A DNA stretch of 64,000 nucleotides, taken from Vicinamibacterales bacterium. GTDB lineage: Bacteria > Acidobacteriota > Vicinamibacteria > Vicinamibacterales > JAKQTR01. Positions 50,247 through 63,284 of this stretch are shown here, in pieces (position 1 is the stretch's first letter; every line of letters begins with the position of its first letter). The notes under the pieces are model-generated. The model was not told the DNA's origin. It saw nothing but the letters and a program-made list of their open reading frames with translations, and searched no databases. Location of the stretch: the NCBI GenBank assembly GCA_025456345.1, contig JALOKU010000007.1:1-64000 (forward strand). The letters run 5' to 3'. Position numbers and translations under genes: made by a program.

Positions 50247-50864
50247 CTACTTCTCCTTCTTGCCGTACCTGAGTGTGCCCTCGTAGACCGCCGTGCCCTC
50301 CGGGGCGTTCACATAGCTCATGCCATCCCCTTCGGCGAAGGCGAAACGGCCGGTCCCCCCGTTCTGGAACGTCACGCTGTCGATGGCCACCGAGCGGCCA
50401 GGCTGCCCGGTCCAGTAGAGGAACCTGCTCGTCGCCAACAGCACGTCGCCGTTGGCCGCCGTCCAGTGCATATCAGCGAGCCACCCCAGAGGCACGCGCT
50501 TCCCGTCGACGATCCGGCCGTAGACGCAGGTGCGGATCTGGAAGTCGCCGGCGCCGAGGTGGGTGCTGACGGCCGGGCCTTCACTGGTATTGCGCATCAG
50601 GTAGACCATCCCTTCCGGCGGATTCCCGTGGAGGCCCTGGCATGGGTCGGGCACGCCTCCGTTGACGACCTTGGTCCACGTGATCTCCGAATGGAACGGC
50701 ACCGCTACCGCCTTCGCCCCGGAGGCCTGCGCCGCCGCGGATCCAGATCCGGTAATCAGTGAAGGGCCGACCGGGTTGTCCAGCACCACGGGCCTGTCGG
50801 CCGCCTGCCCGCACCCGGCCATGCACAGACCCGACGCCAGCATCACGACGAAGAGGACACGCAT
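50247..50864 (-). CDS. Hypothetical lipoprotein
   Basis: This 205-residue protein starts MRVLFVVMLASGLCMAGCGQ, a lipoprotein signal with Cys 18 as the likely lipidation site. The mature part contains DPCQGLHGNPPEGMVYLMRN and GDFQIRTCVYGRIVDGKRV, and the C-terminus is basic (LRYGKKEK). Two further Cys residues could form a disulphide in the periplasm. It lies upstream of the sigma gene, about 110 bases away on the same strand, so co-transcription is possible. I do not recognise the family. Confidence 0.6.
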   Translation of the reverse strand: MRVLFVVMLASGLCMAGCGQAADRPVVLDNPVGPSLITGSGSAAAQASGAKAVAVPFHSEITWTKVVNGGVPDPCQGLHGNPPEGMVYLMRNTSEGPAVSTHLGAGDFQIRTCVYGRIVDGKRVPLGWLADMHWTAANGDVLLATSRFLYWTGQPGRSVAIDSVTFQNGGTGRFAFAEGDGMSYVNAPEGTAVYEGTLRYGKKEK

Positions 50865-51056
50865 AAGTACCTCCTGACTGTGTTGCGAACCGTCTGCCCG
50901 ACGGGAGTCGTCTCCGGGACAACCGCCGAGTCATGCCTCTATAGACGATGGCGTAAACCAGGCGCGCAAACTGTCAGGAGCAACAAAGGCCTGGAAGAAC
51001 GGCATTCCTGCGCGAGGAATGCGAAACGGCGCGTGCGCGCTGTCCGCGTTGCGGCG

Positions 51057-51854
51057 TCAACCGCGCAACGCGGCGAGAATCTGCGGATGCAGTGAAGGAC
51101 TGGCGCCCACGACCGCGTAGTTGCGATCGAAGGGTTCGGCGTCGAGGCGGAAGACGACGTCGCGGCCGTCGAGGTCCGTGAATCGGCCACCGGCTTCGCG
51201 AAAGGCCAATGCGGGCGCGGCGATGTCCCAGATCTTGGTGCAGTAGTTGACGAAGCCGCCGAGCCGGCCATCCACGGTGTAGCACACGTCCACGAGCGAG
51301 TTGGTGGCGCGCACGTTGCGGGCGCGGTTCACGAGCCGGCCGAACGCCGCGGCCTGAACCTGGTTCACAGCGGAATCCGACGAGGCGTCCATGCAGCAGG
51401 CGCAAAGAACCGTGCCGAGGTCGGCCGCCGCCGTCAGGCGCACGGGTTGACCGTCCCTGCGCACACCCCTGCCGGCCTCGGCGACGTAGAGAGTGTCGGT
51501 GACAGGCAAGTACATCCCCCCGACGACCGGCGTGCCGCGGTCGAGCAGGGCGATCATCGCACCGAACCACGGCAGCGACGCCGCGAAGTTCGAGGTGCCG
51601 TCGAGCGGATCAATCACCCAGGTTCGCCCGCTCCGGCCGGCCTGGCAGCCGCTTTCCTCGGCGATGATGCCGTCGTCCGGAAAGCGCGCGCGGATCCGCG
51701 CCACGATGAGTTCCTCGGACGCGAGGTCGGCGGCGGTGACGACGCTGCTCTGATTCTCTTTGAGCCGGGCCGGGCACCCGCGGGCGAGGTGTTCGAGCAA
51801 GACCTGACCGGCATCTTTGAGACACGACGAAATGAAGTGCTTCATGAGGGCCAC
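51057..51854 (-). CDS. Inositol-monophosphatase-family phosphatase
   Basis: This 265-residue Mg2+-dependent phosphatase has the family motifs EESG (metal), IDPLDGTSNF (metal/phosphate) and WDIAAPALAFREAGG (C-terminal metal Asp). VTAADLASEELIVARIRARF is the N-terminal element. Substrates of the superfamily include inositol phosphates, 3'-phosphoadenosine 5'-phosphate (CysQ) and histidinol phosphate; the exact one cannot be told. It lies downstream of sucD with a hairpin and word tract between them. Confidence 0.88.
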   Translation of the reverse strand: MALMKHFISSCLKDAGQVLLEHLARGCPARLKENQSSVVTAADLASEELIVARIRARFPDDGIIAEESGCQAGRSGRTWVIDPLDGTSNFAASLPWFGAMIALLDRGTPVVGGMYLPVTDTLYVAEAGRGVRRDGQPVRLTAAADLGTVLCACCMDASSDSAVNQVQAAAFGRLVNRARNVRATNSLVDVCYTVDGRLGGFVNYCTKIWDIAAPALAFREAGGRFTDLDGRDVVFRLDAEPFDRNYAVVGASPSLHPQILAALRG

Positions 51855-51885
51855 GCGGCACCCGAGACTCGTGCCTCGGAAGGAG

Positions 51886-51919
51886 ACGGGCCGGCCGGGT
51901 GTATCACCCGCCGGCCCGT
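51886..51919 (-). terminator. GGGCCGG-type hairpin downstream of sucD
   Basis: Arms ACGGGCCGGCCGGGT (51886-51900) and ACCCGCCGGCCCGT (51906-51919) pair with one bulge around a GTATC loop. Plus-strand sequence ACCCGCCGGCCCGTGC matches the right arm of the korB hairpin except for one base. Confidence 0.7.
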
Positions 51920-51937
51920 GCAGCTGTCAACGCTTCT

Positions 51938-51986
51938 GTCTTCTGTCTTCTTCTGGCTTCCTACTGTCTACTGACTACTTACTACT
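51938..51986. repeat. TCTGTCTTC / CTACTGACTAC word tract after the sucD stop
   Basis: The bases just behind the sucD stop consist of repeated words (TTCTGTCTTCTGTC, CTACTGTCTACTGACTAC, TTACTACTGGCTAC). The same words build the inverted repeat at 61136-61260. Confidence 0.7.
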
Positions 51987-51988
51987 GG

Positions 51989-52864
<876 letters not shown>

Positions 52865-52872
52865 GTGCCCCC

Positions 52873-54033
52873 CTACCCGCGCGACAACTGGACGACCTTG
52901 GTGGCGCCCTCCGCCATCGTGTCGGCCGTCGTGAAATTGAGCCCGCTGTCCTTGAGCATCTGCTTTCCGGTCTCGACGTTGGTGCCCTCCATCCGGATGA
53001 CGATGGGAACCTTCACGCCGAGTTCCTTGACGGCCGCGATGACGCCCTCCGACAGGATGTCGCAGCGCAGGATGCCGCCGAAGATGTTGATGAAGACGGC
53101 CTTCACGTTCGCGTCGGACATGAGGATCTTGAAGGCGTTCCGGATCTGCTCGGCATTCGCCCCGCCTCCCACGTCGAGGAAGTTCGCGGGCTCGCCGCCG
53201 GCGATCTTGATGATGTCCATCGTCGCCATCGCGAGGCCGGCGCCGTTGACCATGCAGCCGATGGTGCCGTCGAGGCGGATGTAGTTCAGCGAGAACTTCG
53301 ACGCCTCGATCTCCAGCGGATCCTCTTCGCTCAGATCGCGCATCTCGCGGAGGTCCGGGTGGCGGTACAGCGCGTTGTCGTCGAAGCCGATCTTGGCGTC
53401 GAGGGCGAGCAGGTTGCCCTCGCCGGTGACGATGAGCGGGTTGATCTCGATCATCGATGCGTCGGTGGCCTTGAACGCCTCGTAGACGGCGGTCATCAGC
53501 GTGACGGCCTGCTTTACGGCGGGCCCCTCGAGCCCGAGCGCGAAGGCGATCTTCTGGGCCTGGAAGGCCTCGAGACCCGCGGTCGGGTGGATGTACTCCT
53601 TGAAAATGAGGTCCGGCGTTTCGGCCGCGACCTTTTCGATCTCCATGCCGCCAGCCGGGCTCGCCATGAGCACAGGACGCTGGGCGGCGCGGTCGATCAC
53701 CAGGCCCAGGTACAGCTCGCGGGCGATCGTAAGCCCCTGTTCGATGAGCAGGCGCTGGACGAGTTTGCCCTCGGGCCCGGTCTGGTGCGTGACCAGCGTC
53801 ATGCCCAGGATGCTGCTCGCCAGCCGCTGCACGTCTTCCATCGTCGTGGCGACCTTCACGCCGCCGCCCTTGCCGCGGCCCCCGGCGTGAATCTGCGCCT
53901 TCACCACGACCGGCAGGCCGAGGCGCTGCGCGATGGCCACGGCTTCGTCGGCATTGAACGCGACGTCGCCGCGCGGGACCGGCACGCCGAACCTGGCGAG
54001 GATCGCCTTTCCCTGGTACTCGTGGATTTTCAC
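52873..54033 (-). CDS. sucC: Succinyl-CoA synthetase beta subunit
   Basis: This 386-residue subunit starts [20 protein letters not shown]. It carries the ATP-grasp nucleotide site ([20 protein letters not shown]), [14 protein letters not shown], and the C-terminal CoA-ligase domain with [16 protein letters not shown]. It is the regular partner of SucD. The product step links KorAB to SdhCAB. Confidence 0.97.
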   Translation of the reverse strand: MKIHEYQGKAILARFGVPVPRGDVAFNADEAVAIAQRLGLPVVVKAQIHAGGRGKGGGVKVATTMEDVQRLASSILGMTLVTHQTGPEGKLVQRLLIEQGLTIARELYLGLVIDRAAQRPVLMASPAGGMEIEKVAAETPDLIFKEYIHPTAGLEAFQAQKIAFALGLEGPAVKQAVTLMTAVYEAFKATDASMIEINPLIVTGEGNLLALDAKIGFDDNALYRHPDLREMRDLSEEDPLEIEASKFSLNYIRLDGTIGCMVNGAGLAMATMDIIKIAGGEPANFLDVGGGANAEQIRNAFKILMSDANVKAVFINIFGGILRCDILSEGVIAAVKELGVKVPIVIRMEGTNVETGKQMLKDSGLNFTTADTMAEGATKVVQLSRG

Positions 54034-54139
54034 GGAATGTCAGCCGTGACGGGCCCTGGCCAGGGGATGCGCCGCGCAGGCAGAGGGGCCCGCCGTTCAC
54101 TCTGCCGCGGCGCGTGGAGACCGACTCGACCCCCGGATG

Positions 54140-56236
54140 CTATCGGGGCGCGGCGGCGGCGTCAAGATACCGTGAGGCCGGCGTGGAGACTGTGCCGGTC
54201 AGCCCGGATGCAGGCAGGCCGACCCACGTTGTCACGCCGCGCGCGTGGGACGAGGGCGGGAGCTGGCCGGGCGGCGGAGCCGGGCCAAGCGGCACCGTCG
54301 TGCGGTAGAGCTCGTACTCGGCATCGCCGCCGATGCGCTCGAGGGAGAACGCCGTCACGGCGTAGTCCAGCAACGGTGGCGGGGTGCGCGCCCGATCGAC
54401 GACTACGTACCCGAGGCGGGCGCGCCGGGCGAAGGCCGCGCCCCTGACGCGCAGGACCTCTCCGGGCGGGGGCTTGTAGGGCATGCCTTCGCCGAGCGCC
54501 ACCAGCGTCCGAAGCGACTTGGAACTCCGCTGCCGCCGGACCGCCTCCGGCGTGAGGCGGGACAGGTAGCCGCCAATCAACCGCTTCCCGTGCGACGTCT
54601 GGAAGAACTGCCGCGCGTTGTCGTAGTAACCGACCGTCCTGAGGCCGTCCCGGAACCCGAACGGCAGGTGCAGCACCGACACGGGCCTGGAGTCGGCCGC
54701 GATGACGGCGTACACGTCAGGGACATCCGCCGCGTACAGCGTCCGAGGCACGGGGAGCAGTTCTGCCACGAGCGCCACCGCAACCGCGCCCACCAGGATC
54801 CTGCCGCGAGCGCCGGCGCGGTCGACAAGGCCCGCCAGCGCCAAGCCGAACAAGGCCGTCATCCCGAGCATCATCACCGCGGCGAAGCGGGTCGGCGTGC
54901 TGGCGGCGCCGAGCAGGGGCACGTGCCCGAGGACGTACCACGGCAGCGGGATATGCGTGTTCACGCCGCCGATGGTCAGGAATGGTCCCAGCGCGAGCAC
55001 GGCGAATCCGACGGTGATCGCCACCCAGAGGGTCGGGAACCGGACCGCCTTTCGCCAGCGGGCGACGAGGATCACGGCGAGCGCGACGATCGAGACGGAC
55101 ACGACGTTCTCGATGAAGCCTCCGGGACGCTCTTCCAGCCACGGCCGGACGAGGGGGCGCAGGAGCGGGTGCCTCGGGTTGGGAACGAGGAGCGCGAGCA
55201 GATCGGCGCCGGGCACGGCGCTGCGCCACACGGTGGGCCGGCCGAACTGGCCGCCGTCGGCGACGCGGAACCAGAGCGCCCAGAGCCACGGCGCCAGCAG
55301 GAGGAGAGCCGAGGCGGCGGCGACACACAGGTTGCGAGGGTTCAGGCGGCCGAGGCGCTGAAGGGCCACGCCGACGCCATAGCGGTACTGCAGCGCCCAG
55401 CAGGCGGACCCGGCGAGCGTCGCCGCCATCACGGGATTGTGCAGCCCGTGCGCCGAGACGCCGATCCCGCCAAGCGTAAAGGACCAGCCGCCGTTCGCCC
55501 AGATCGCGGCGGCCAGGGCGAGCGCGAGGACCGACGTCAGGCCGAACGCGCGGGCCAGCGGGCGGCGCCCAGATGTGGCGCGCCGCTCGATCGAAACCGA
55601 CAGGGGCGCCAGCAGGACGGCCGCCAGCATGACGCAGTACACGAGGTAGTACGGGTCGCTGTACAGCGCCCAGGCCAGGCTGGCCCCCGCGGCCACTCCG
55701 GCGCGGTAGCGCCCGGTTTGCCGCAGGGCGTCGATGCTGAGCCAGAACGCGGCGATCGGCGCCACGCTCACGAGGCTGAGGTGCCCGGCCGTCCGCGCGA
55801 TCACGAAGGGCGAAAAGCCGAAGAGCAGCCCGGCGATCCAGGAGACGCCGTGCCGGCCCGTCAGCCGCAGCACGAGGAGATAGCCGAACAACCCGCTGAC
55901 AGCCAGCGTGGCGAGGAGCACCAGGTTGTAGACCACCGTGATGTCCAGCCATCGCAGCAGCACCATCGCCACGGCTCCGGCGGCGGCCGTGTAGTTGTGC
56001 AGCGCGAGGTCGGTGGGAGGCGCCAACGCGAAGACCGCGGTGGTGAAGAACGGGTGCCGGCCCTGCGACAGTTCGTGGCCGAACGACCACAAGTTCCAGA
56101 TGTACAGGCCCGTGTCTCCCGACAGCGGCCCGAGGACATGGGTCGACAGCCGGGGCGCCAGCGGCCACGTGAAGATCACGGCGGCGCCGGCATAGCCCAG
56201 GAACGACAGCAGGCAGGCGACCGTTCGTCGGGGCAT
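54140..56236 (-). CDS. Polytopic membrane protein of the GT-C/YfhO-like type
   Basis: This 698-residue protein has about twelve hydrophobic segments from residue 8 to about 500, and then a soluble C-terminal part (about 500-698). The first periplasmic loop contains [20 protein letters not shown]: an Asp near the first helix, as in GT-C glycosyltransferases. [20 protein letters not shown] follows. No acceptor is evident, so a role in lipid-linked sugar transfer is only suggested. ATG 56236 is used; a GTG one codon upstream is possible. It is divergent from sdhC. Confidence 0.6.
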   Translation of the reverse strand: MPRRTVACLLSFLGYAGAAVIFTWPLAPRLSTHVLGPLSGDTGLYIWNLWSFGHELSQGRHPFFTTAVFALAPPTDLALHNYTAAAGAVAMVLLRWLDITVVYNLVLLATLAVSGLFGYLLVLRLTGRHGVSWIAGLLFGFSPFVIARTAGHLSLVSVAPIAAFWLSIDALRQTGRYRAGVAAGASLAWALYSDPYYLVYCVMLAAVLLAPLSVSIERRATSGRRPLARAFGLTSVLALALAAAIWANGGWSFTLGGIGVSAHGLHNPVMAATLAGSACWALQYRYGVGVALQRLGRLNPRNLCVAAASALLLLAPWLWALWFRVADGGQFGRPTVWRSAVPGADLLALLVPNPRHPLLRPLVRPWLEERPGGFIENVVSVSIVALAVILVARWRKAVRFPTLWVAITVGFAVLALGPFLTIGGVNTHIPLPWYVLGHVPLLGAASTPTRFAAVMMLGMTALFGLALAGLVDRAGARGRILVGAVAVALVAELLPVPRTLYAADVPDVYAVIAADSRPVSVLHLPFGFRDGLRTVGYYDNARQFFQTSHGKRLIGGYLSRLTPEAVRRQRSSKSLRTLVALGEGMPYKPPPGEVLRVRGAAFARRARLGYVVVDRARTPPPLLDYAVTAFSLERIGGDAEYELYRTTVPLGPAPPPGQLPPSSHARGVTTWVGLPASGLTGTVSTPASRYLDAAAAPR

Positions 56237-56333
56237 CACGATGAAGCAGACAGTCTACCCGGCGAAGGGCTTCACGGCAACGACGAAGCGCCGCATCACG
56301 CGAAACGAGATGCCGCGAGAGGCTGCCGCGGGC

Positions 56334-56363
56334 TTGCACGGGCCGCGCCCCGACGCATACAAT
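56334..56363 (+). promoter_or_regulatory. Promoter of sdhCAB
   Basis: TTGCAC (56334-56339), an 18-base spacer and TACAAT (56358-56363) stand 82 bases upstream of the sdhC ATG at 56445, in the gap divergent from the membrane-protein gene. Confidence 0.6.
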
Positions 56364-56444
56364 CCCGAGCGGGACAATCGAGGCCTTCCCCGAGTCCCCC
56401 CATTCCTGAAGCCCGGCACCGGTGTGCCCGGGCTGGAGATCGAC

Positions 56445-57121
56445 ATGGCACCGCGGACGCAATGGCTGTTCTCAACGGTGGCGACGAAAGTGCTCGTCGG
56501 CCTGACCGGGTTGAGCCTCGTCGGCTTCCTGTGCGTGCACCTCGCCGGGAACCTGCTGCTCTACTTCGGCCCGGCGGCGTTCAACGCGTACTCGCACGCC
56601 CTCATCTCCAACCCGTTCGTCATCCCGCTCGAACTCGGCCTGCTGGCGATCTTCGTCACCCACGTGCTGCAGGCCGCGACGAACTGGTGGTCGGATCGCG
56701 GCGCCCGTCCGGTGGCCTACCAGGTGAAGCGCGGCGCCGGCGGCCGCAGCCGGAAATCGGTGGCGTCGAGCACGATGATCTGGACCGGCTCGGTCATGTT
56801 CGTGTTCGTCGCCGTCCACATAGCAACGATGAAGTACGGCGCGTGGTACCCGGCCACGATTCACGGCGAGGACGGGCGCGATCTCTACCGGCTCGTGCGC
56901 GAAGTGTTCCAGCACCCGGCGTGGGTGGCGTTCTACGTTGCCTGCATGGCGGTGGTTGGGTTCCACCTCTGGCACGGGTTTTCGAGCGCCTTCGAGTCGC
57001 TGGGCCTGAGCGGCCCGCGCGTGACGCCCCGGGTGGTGGCGTTCGGCAAGGTGCTGGCGGTGCTGGTCGGCGCCGGGTTCTTCTTCATTCCCTTGTACAT
57101 ATTCTTCCTCGGGGGCCGATC

Positions 57122-57125
<4 letters not shown>
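56445..57125 (+). CDS. sdhC: Succinate dehydrogenase cytochrome b subunit
   Basis: This 226-residue membrane anchor starts at ATG 56445 (GGAG upstream). Five hydrophobic helices are visible (about 18-42, 60-85, 110-130, 155-178, 195-222). His residues in [29 protein letters not shown] and GFHLWHGF are placed as haem b ligands in the single-subunit, B. subtilis/Wolinella-like cytochrome b558 type. It passes electrons from SdhB to quinone. The stop overlaps sdhA as ATGA. Confidence 0.9.
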
Positions 57126-59071
<1,946 letters not shown>

Positions 59072-59149
59072 CGACGGCGCCATCGCCGGCGTGAGCGCCC
59101 GGGCGCCGGGCGCGAGAGCGGGCGCTGTCACCACGTGTCAGGGACGGCC

Positions 59150-59911
59150 ATGGCGAACATGAATCTCACGTTGCAGGTGTGGCGGCAGGGCGGATCGTTC
59201 GGGGACGGGCGGATGGTCCCGTACGACGCCGCGGACGTGTCGCCCGACATGTCGTTTCTCGAGATGCTCGACGTCGTCAACGAGCGGCTCATCGCCGCGG
59301 GCGAACCGCCCATCGTCTTCGACTCGGATTGCCGCGAAGGCATCTGCGGCATGTGCAGCCTCGTCGTCAACGGCGTGCCCCACGGGCCGGACCGCGGCTC
59401 CACGGTGTGCCAGCTGCACATGCGCAGGTTCAAGGACGGCGACACCATCACCATCGAGCCCTGGCGGGCGGCGGCGTTCCCGGTGCGGCGGGATCTCGTG
59501 GTGGACCGCGGCGCCTTCGACCGGCTCATCGCGTCGGGCGGCTACGTGTCGGTCAACACCGGGAGCGCGCCGGACGGCAACGCCATCCCGATTCCGAAAG
59601 ACCTCGCGGAGGCGGCCATGGACGCCGCCGCGTGCATCGGCTGCGGCGCGTGCGTGGCGGCGTGCAAGAACGCGTCGGCGTCGCTCTTTGTCGGCGCGAA
59701 GGTCTCCCAGCTCGCGCTGCTGCCGCAGGGTCATCCCGAACGCGCAGCGCGCGCGCGGGCGATGGTGGCGCTGATGGACAACCTGGGCTTCGGCAACTGC
59801 TCGAACGAGGCCGAGTGCGAGGCGGTCTGCCCGAAGGAAATCTCCATCGCCACGATCGCGCGGATGCGCCGGGAGTACATCCGGGCGCTGGTGACCGGCG
59901 CGGGCCGCTAA
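59150..59911 (+). CDS. sdhB: Succinate dehydrogenase iron-sulfur subunit
   Basis: This 253-residue subunit carries the three clusters between FAD and quinone. The 2Fe-2S ligands lie in [18 protein letters not shown] and a later Cys (STVCQLH), the 4Fe-4S ligands in [13 protein letters not shown], and the 3Fe-4S ligands in [17 protein letters not shown] use ATG 59150 with AGGGA upstream; a GTG at 59135 is an alternative. A 78-base gap separates it from sdhA. Confidence 0.95.
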   Translation: MANMNLTLQVWRQGGSFGDGRMVPYDAADVSPDMSFLEMLDVVNERLIAAGEPPIVFDSDCREGICGMCSLVVNGVPHGPDRGSTVCQLHMRRFKDGDTITIEPWRAAAFPVRRDLVVDRGAFDRLIASGGYVSVNTGSAPDGNAIPIPKDLAEAAMDAAACIGCGACVAACKNASASLFVGAKVSQLALLPQGHPERAARARAMVALMDNLGFGNCSNEAECEAVCPKEISIATIARMRREYIRALVTGAGR

Positions 59912-59957
59912 CGCGGAGTCAACTGGTCGGCGTTCTCGCCGGCCCCGCAACTTCGTC

Positions 59958-59985
59958 TTGACTCCGGCCGATAAACCGGGAGAAT
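59958..59985 (+). promoter_or_regulatory. Possible promoter of the M74 endopeptidase gene
   Basis: TTGACT (59958-59963), a 16-base spacer and GAGAAT (59980-59985) precede the ATG at 60002. The leader would be very short (about ten bases). Confidence 0.4.
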
Positions 59986-60001
59986 GGTCGGAACGCGTCG
60001 C

Positions 60002-61126
60002 ATGAAAGCCCCATTTGGACTGCTCGTCGTGGTGTGGCTGGTGGCACTGCCGCCGGGAGCCGGCGCGCCCCTGTCCGCCTCGGCGGCCTCCAGCGAACGT
60101 TCCTCGCGCGACACACCCGCGGCCCTGCTCAGCCTGAGCGACGAGGAACTCGCCCGCCGGGTCGAACTGGACGTGACGTCCCTCGGCTCGCTGTCCATCG
60201 GGGCCCCAGGCAGCGCGATGCTGATCAATCCGGTCACACTCGCCGCCGGCCCCTACTGGGAGATCGCGGAGGGCGCCGAGGTGTTCGGGACCTCCGAGAC
60301 CATCGCCGCCATCGACGCGGCCCTCGCCCAGGTCCACGAGATCTTCCCCGACGCGCACCCGATCGTCGTCGGTGACATCAGCGACGAAGACGGCGGCCGC
60401 CTGAAGCGCCACAAGTCGCACCAGGGCGGGCGCGACGTCGATCTTGGCTTCTTCGTGAAGGCGGGCACGCCCCCGCACTTCGTCGCCGGCACCGCCGCGA
60501 ACCTCGACCTCCCGAAGAACTGGGCCCTCGTGCGTTCGCTCGTCACCTGCACCGACGTGGAGACGGTCCTGCTCGACACCCGAATCCAGCGGCTGCTGTA
60601 CAAGTACGCCTTGGGCATCGGCGAGGACAAGGCGTGGCTGGACCGCGTCTTCTACTTCGCCCGGGGATCGAAGTCCGCCATCGTGAAGCATGTCTCCGGC
60701 CATCGCAATCACTATCACGTGCGGTTCTACAACCCCGTCGCCCAGGAACTGGGCCGCCGCGTCCACCCGATGCTCGTCGAACTGAAGCTGGTCGACCCGC
60801 CGGTCTACACGGTCCGCCACGTCGTTCGGTCCGGCCAGACGCTGGGCCAGCTGGCCGCGCGGTACGGCACGTCGGTGCGGGCCATCAGGGCGGCCAACGG
60901 CATGTCCAGCAACGTCCTGCGCGCGGGCCGCTCCTACCGCATCCCCGTGAAGGCGGCGGCGCCGCCCAGCGTGCCCGTGGTGGTGCCCTGCCGCCTGCTT
61001 CCGCCCGCGACGCCTGCGGTCCTGGCCTCGGCGGTGTGGCCGACCGCGGCCTCCCTCTACGGCGACAGCGTGAGCCTGCGGCTCGAGAGCGCGGCGCTCC
61101 TCGCCCGCGCGGTCTACATCTTCTGA
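60002..61126 (+). CDS. M74 (MepA-like) murein endopeptidase with LysM domain
   Basis: This 374-residue exported protein begins with a signal peptide (APFGLLVVVWLVALPPGAGA). The M74 peptidase domain (about 75-255) has the zinc motifs HKSHQGGRDVDLGFF and HVSGHRNHYHVRF (HxH plus upstream His/Asp) of penicillin-insensitive murein endopeptidases, which cut D-Ala-mDAP cross-links. A LysM repeat follows (about 263-310, HVVRSGQTLGQLAARYGTSV), binding glycan. The last 60 residues are Ala/Pro-rich with a hydrophobic end. Standard MepA lacks LysM, so this fusion anchors the enzyme to the wall. Confidence 0.85.
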   Translation: MKAPFGLLVVVWLVALPPGAGAPLSASAASSERSSRDTPAALLSLSDEELARRVELDVTSLGSLSIGAPGSAMLINPVTLAAGPYWEIAEGAEVFGTSETIAAIDAALAQVHEIFPDAHPIVVGDISDEDGGRLKRHKSHQGGRDVDLGFFVKAGTPPHFVAGTAANLDLPKNWALVRSLVTCTDVETVLLDTRIQRLLYKYALGIGEDKAWLDRVFYFARGSKSAIVKHVSGHRNHYHVRFYNPVAQELGRRVHPMLVELKLVDPPVYTVRHVVRSGQTLGQLAARYGTSVRAIRAANGMSSNVLRAGRSYRIPVKAAAPPSVPVVVPCRLLPPATPAVLASAVWPTAASLYGDSVSLRLESAALLARAVYIF

Positions 61127-61135
61127 AACGCACCA

Positions 61136-61260
61136 TCAGTAGCCAGTGGTCAGTAGCCAGTAGGGAGCGAGGTGCGCCGCGCCGTCCGTGTGACACCAGC
61201 CTTTCTACTGACGACTTTCTACTGACTACTTTCTACTGACTACTGACCACTTACTACTGA
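61136..61260. repeat. Imperfect inverted repeat of CAGTAGCC/CTACTGAC words
   Basis: Left arm (61136-61163) and right arm (61233-61260) are 28 bases each and complementary at 25 positions, separated by 69 bases. The right side is preceded by more CTACTGAC words (from about 61204). The word family is the one seen at 51938-51986. Confidence 0.75.
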
Positions 61261-61328
61261 CTCTTGAAGCCGCGCGCAGGTAGAATCCCTGTGCCCGGCG
61301 CCGGCGCGCGCCGCCACGGAGGGCCGAG

Positions 61329-63239
61329 ATGAGTGCGATCGACATCGTCGTGTTCGTGGCCTTCGTCGCCATGGTGATCGGCGTCGGCCTCTACAAGAGC
61401 AAGGGCGAGGCCACGCACAGCGAGCACGGCGCCGCCAACTACTTCCTGGCGGGACGCGGCCTGTCGTGGTGGCTGATCGGCTTCTCGCTGATTGCCGCCA
61501 ACATCTCGACCGAGCAGTTCGTCGGGATGAGCGGCCAGGCGGCCAACTGGCTCGGCGTCGCCATCGCGAGCTACGAGTGGATGGCCGCGATTACCCTCGT
61601 GGTGGTCGCGTTCGTGTTCCTGCCGACGTTCCTGCGCAGCGGCATCTACACGATGCCGGAGTTCCTCGAGTACCGGTTCAACGCGTTCGCGCGGACGATC
61701 ATGGCGGTCAGCACGATGATCATCCTCGTGGGCGTGCCCACGGCGTCGGTCATCTACTCGGGCGCGAAGGTGATCAGCGTGTACTTCGCGGGGATCACCC
61801 TGGTCGGCCTCGACCTCGGCAACATCGCCGTCGGCTGCTGGATCATCGGCATCCTCTCCGCGGTGTACGTCTTCGCCGGCGGCCTGAAAGCGTGCGCGTG
61901 GGCAGACCTGCTGCAGGGCTCGGCGCTCATCGTGGGCGGCACCGTCGTGATGGGCTTCGCGCTTTCGGCGCTCGGCGCCGCGGATCCGGCCGCGCTGGTG
62001 TCGACGGCCGTCACGCCCGGGCTGGACCCCGCCCAACTGGCCGACGCCGGGGCCTGGGACCGCATCCGGCTGCTCAACGGCGGGGCCCTGCCCGCCGGGA
62101 AACTGCACATGGTGCGGCCGGCAAGCGATCCGTCCATCCCGTGGACGGCGCTCGTGGTCGGCCTCTGGATCCCGAACTTCTTCTACTGGGGCCTCAACCA
62201 GTACATCACCCAGCGCACGCTGGGCGCGCGGACGCTCAACGAGGGCCAGCGCGGCGTCGTCTTCGCGGCCTTCCTCAAGCTCGTCATCCCCTTCATCGTC
62301 GTCTTCCCGGGCATGATGGCGTTCAACCTGTTCAACGCGGACATGCGCCAGTTGGGCGCCGAGAAGAACCGGCCCGTGCTGGAGGCCTTCACGCGGGGCG
62401 AGTCCATGGTCTACGCGTTCGACGGCCAGTTCGCCTCGGTCGCGCCCGGCACGGCGCGCGCGATGCTCGCCGCCAACGCGGAGACGATGGGCGTGACGGC
62501 GGAGGCGGCCGTGGAGCCGGCGACCGTGGCGGCAGCCAATGACAGGCTCGTGTCCCTGGCGGAAGCGTCGGGCCGCACGGTCTCGTCACGGCTCATCGGC
62601 TACGACCACGACGCGGCGTTCCCGCTGCTGCTGAAGCTCCTGCCGAAGAACGGCCTGCTCGGGTTCGTGCTGGTGGCGCTGTTCGGCGCGGTGGTCAGTT
62701 CGCTGGCCGCCATGCTGAACGCGGCGTCCACGATCGCGTCGATGGACATCTACCGCAAGTTCCGGAAGGGCGCGTCCCAGTACGAACTGGTGACGGCCGG
62801 CCGCGTCTTCATCGTGATCTTCGTGCTCATCGCGATCCTGATTGCGCCGCAGCTCGGCCGGCCGGAGTTCGGCGGGATCTTCACTTTCATCCAGGAGTTC
62901 CAGGGCTTCATCTCGCCCGGCATCCTGGCCATCTTCGTGTTCGGCTTGCTCGTGCACCGCGCGCCGCGCGTGTGCGGCACCGTCGGCCTGCTGCTGAACC
63001 CGGTGCTGTACGGGGCGCTGAAAGTGGCGGCGCCGCAGATCGCGTTCCTCGACCGCATGGCCATCTGCTTCGCGGTGGTGCTGGCCGTGCTGGGTCTCAT
63101 CACGCTGCTGAAGCCGATGCCGAAGCCGGTCGATCTCCCGGTGAACCCGTCCATGGACATGCGGGTGGACCGGGGCACGAAGCTCCTCGGCGGCTTCGTT
63201 GTGGCGCTGACGCTGCTGCTCTACATCATCTTCTGGTAG
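61329..63239 (+). CDS. SGLT-type sodium/solute symporter (SSS family)
   Basis: This 636-residue protein has about 14 helices. SGLT-like signatures are visible: NYFLAGRGLSWWLIGFSLIA, ANISTEQFVGMSGQAANWLG (the SN-SEHFVG-like motif of helix 1) and VFAGGLKACAWADLLQGSAL. It is expected to take up a sugar or related solute with Na+. A long extracellular/insertion region (about 340-430) is seen between helices. The ATG at 61329 follows an ACGGAGG site (GGAGGGCCGAGATG). The next gene encodes a DUF885 lipoprotein, 45 bases away. Confidence 0.9.
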   Translation: MSAIDIVVFVAFVAMVIGVGLYKSKGEATHSEHGAANYFLAGRGLSWWLIGFSLIAANISTEQFVGMSGQAANWLGVAIASYEWMAAITLVVVAFVFLPTFLRSGIYTMPEFLEYRFNAFARTIMAVSTMIILVGVPTASVIYSGAKVISVYFAGITLVGLDLGNIAVGCWIIGILSAVYVFAGGLKACAWADLLQGSALIVGGTVVMGFALSALGAADPAALVSTAVTPGLDPAQLADAGAWDRIRLLNGGALPAGKLHMVRPASDPSIPWTALVVGLWIPNFFYWGLNQYITQRTLGARTLNEGQRGVVFAAFLKLVIPFIVVFPGMMAFNLFNADMRQLGAEKNRPVLEAFTRGESMVYAFDGQFASVAPGTARAMLAANAETMGVTAEAAVEPATVAAANDRLVSLAEASGRTVSSRLIGYDHDAAFPLLLKLLPKNGLLGFVLVALFGAVVSSLAAMLNAASTIASMDIYRKFRKGASQYELVTAGRVFIVIFVLIAILIAPQLGRPEFGGIFTFIQEFQGFISPGILAIFVFGLLVHRAPRVCGTVGLLLNPVLYGALKVAAPQIAFLDRMAICFAVVLAVLGLITLLKPMPKPVDLPVNPSMDMRVDRGTKLLGGFVVALTLLLYIIFW

Positions 63240-63284
63240 CGCCGGCTGGCGGGACCGTTTGGTACGACATCGGAGGGCGCCGAC

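Noticed and set aside
54245-57121. The plus-strand open frame running through the membrane-protein gene into sdhA
   Set aside because: The long 5' part is antisense to a hydrophobic protein and has shadow-type composition. The true sdhA start is the ATG at 57122 coupled to sdhC.
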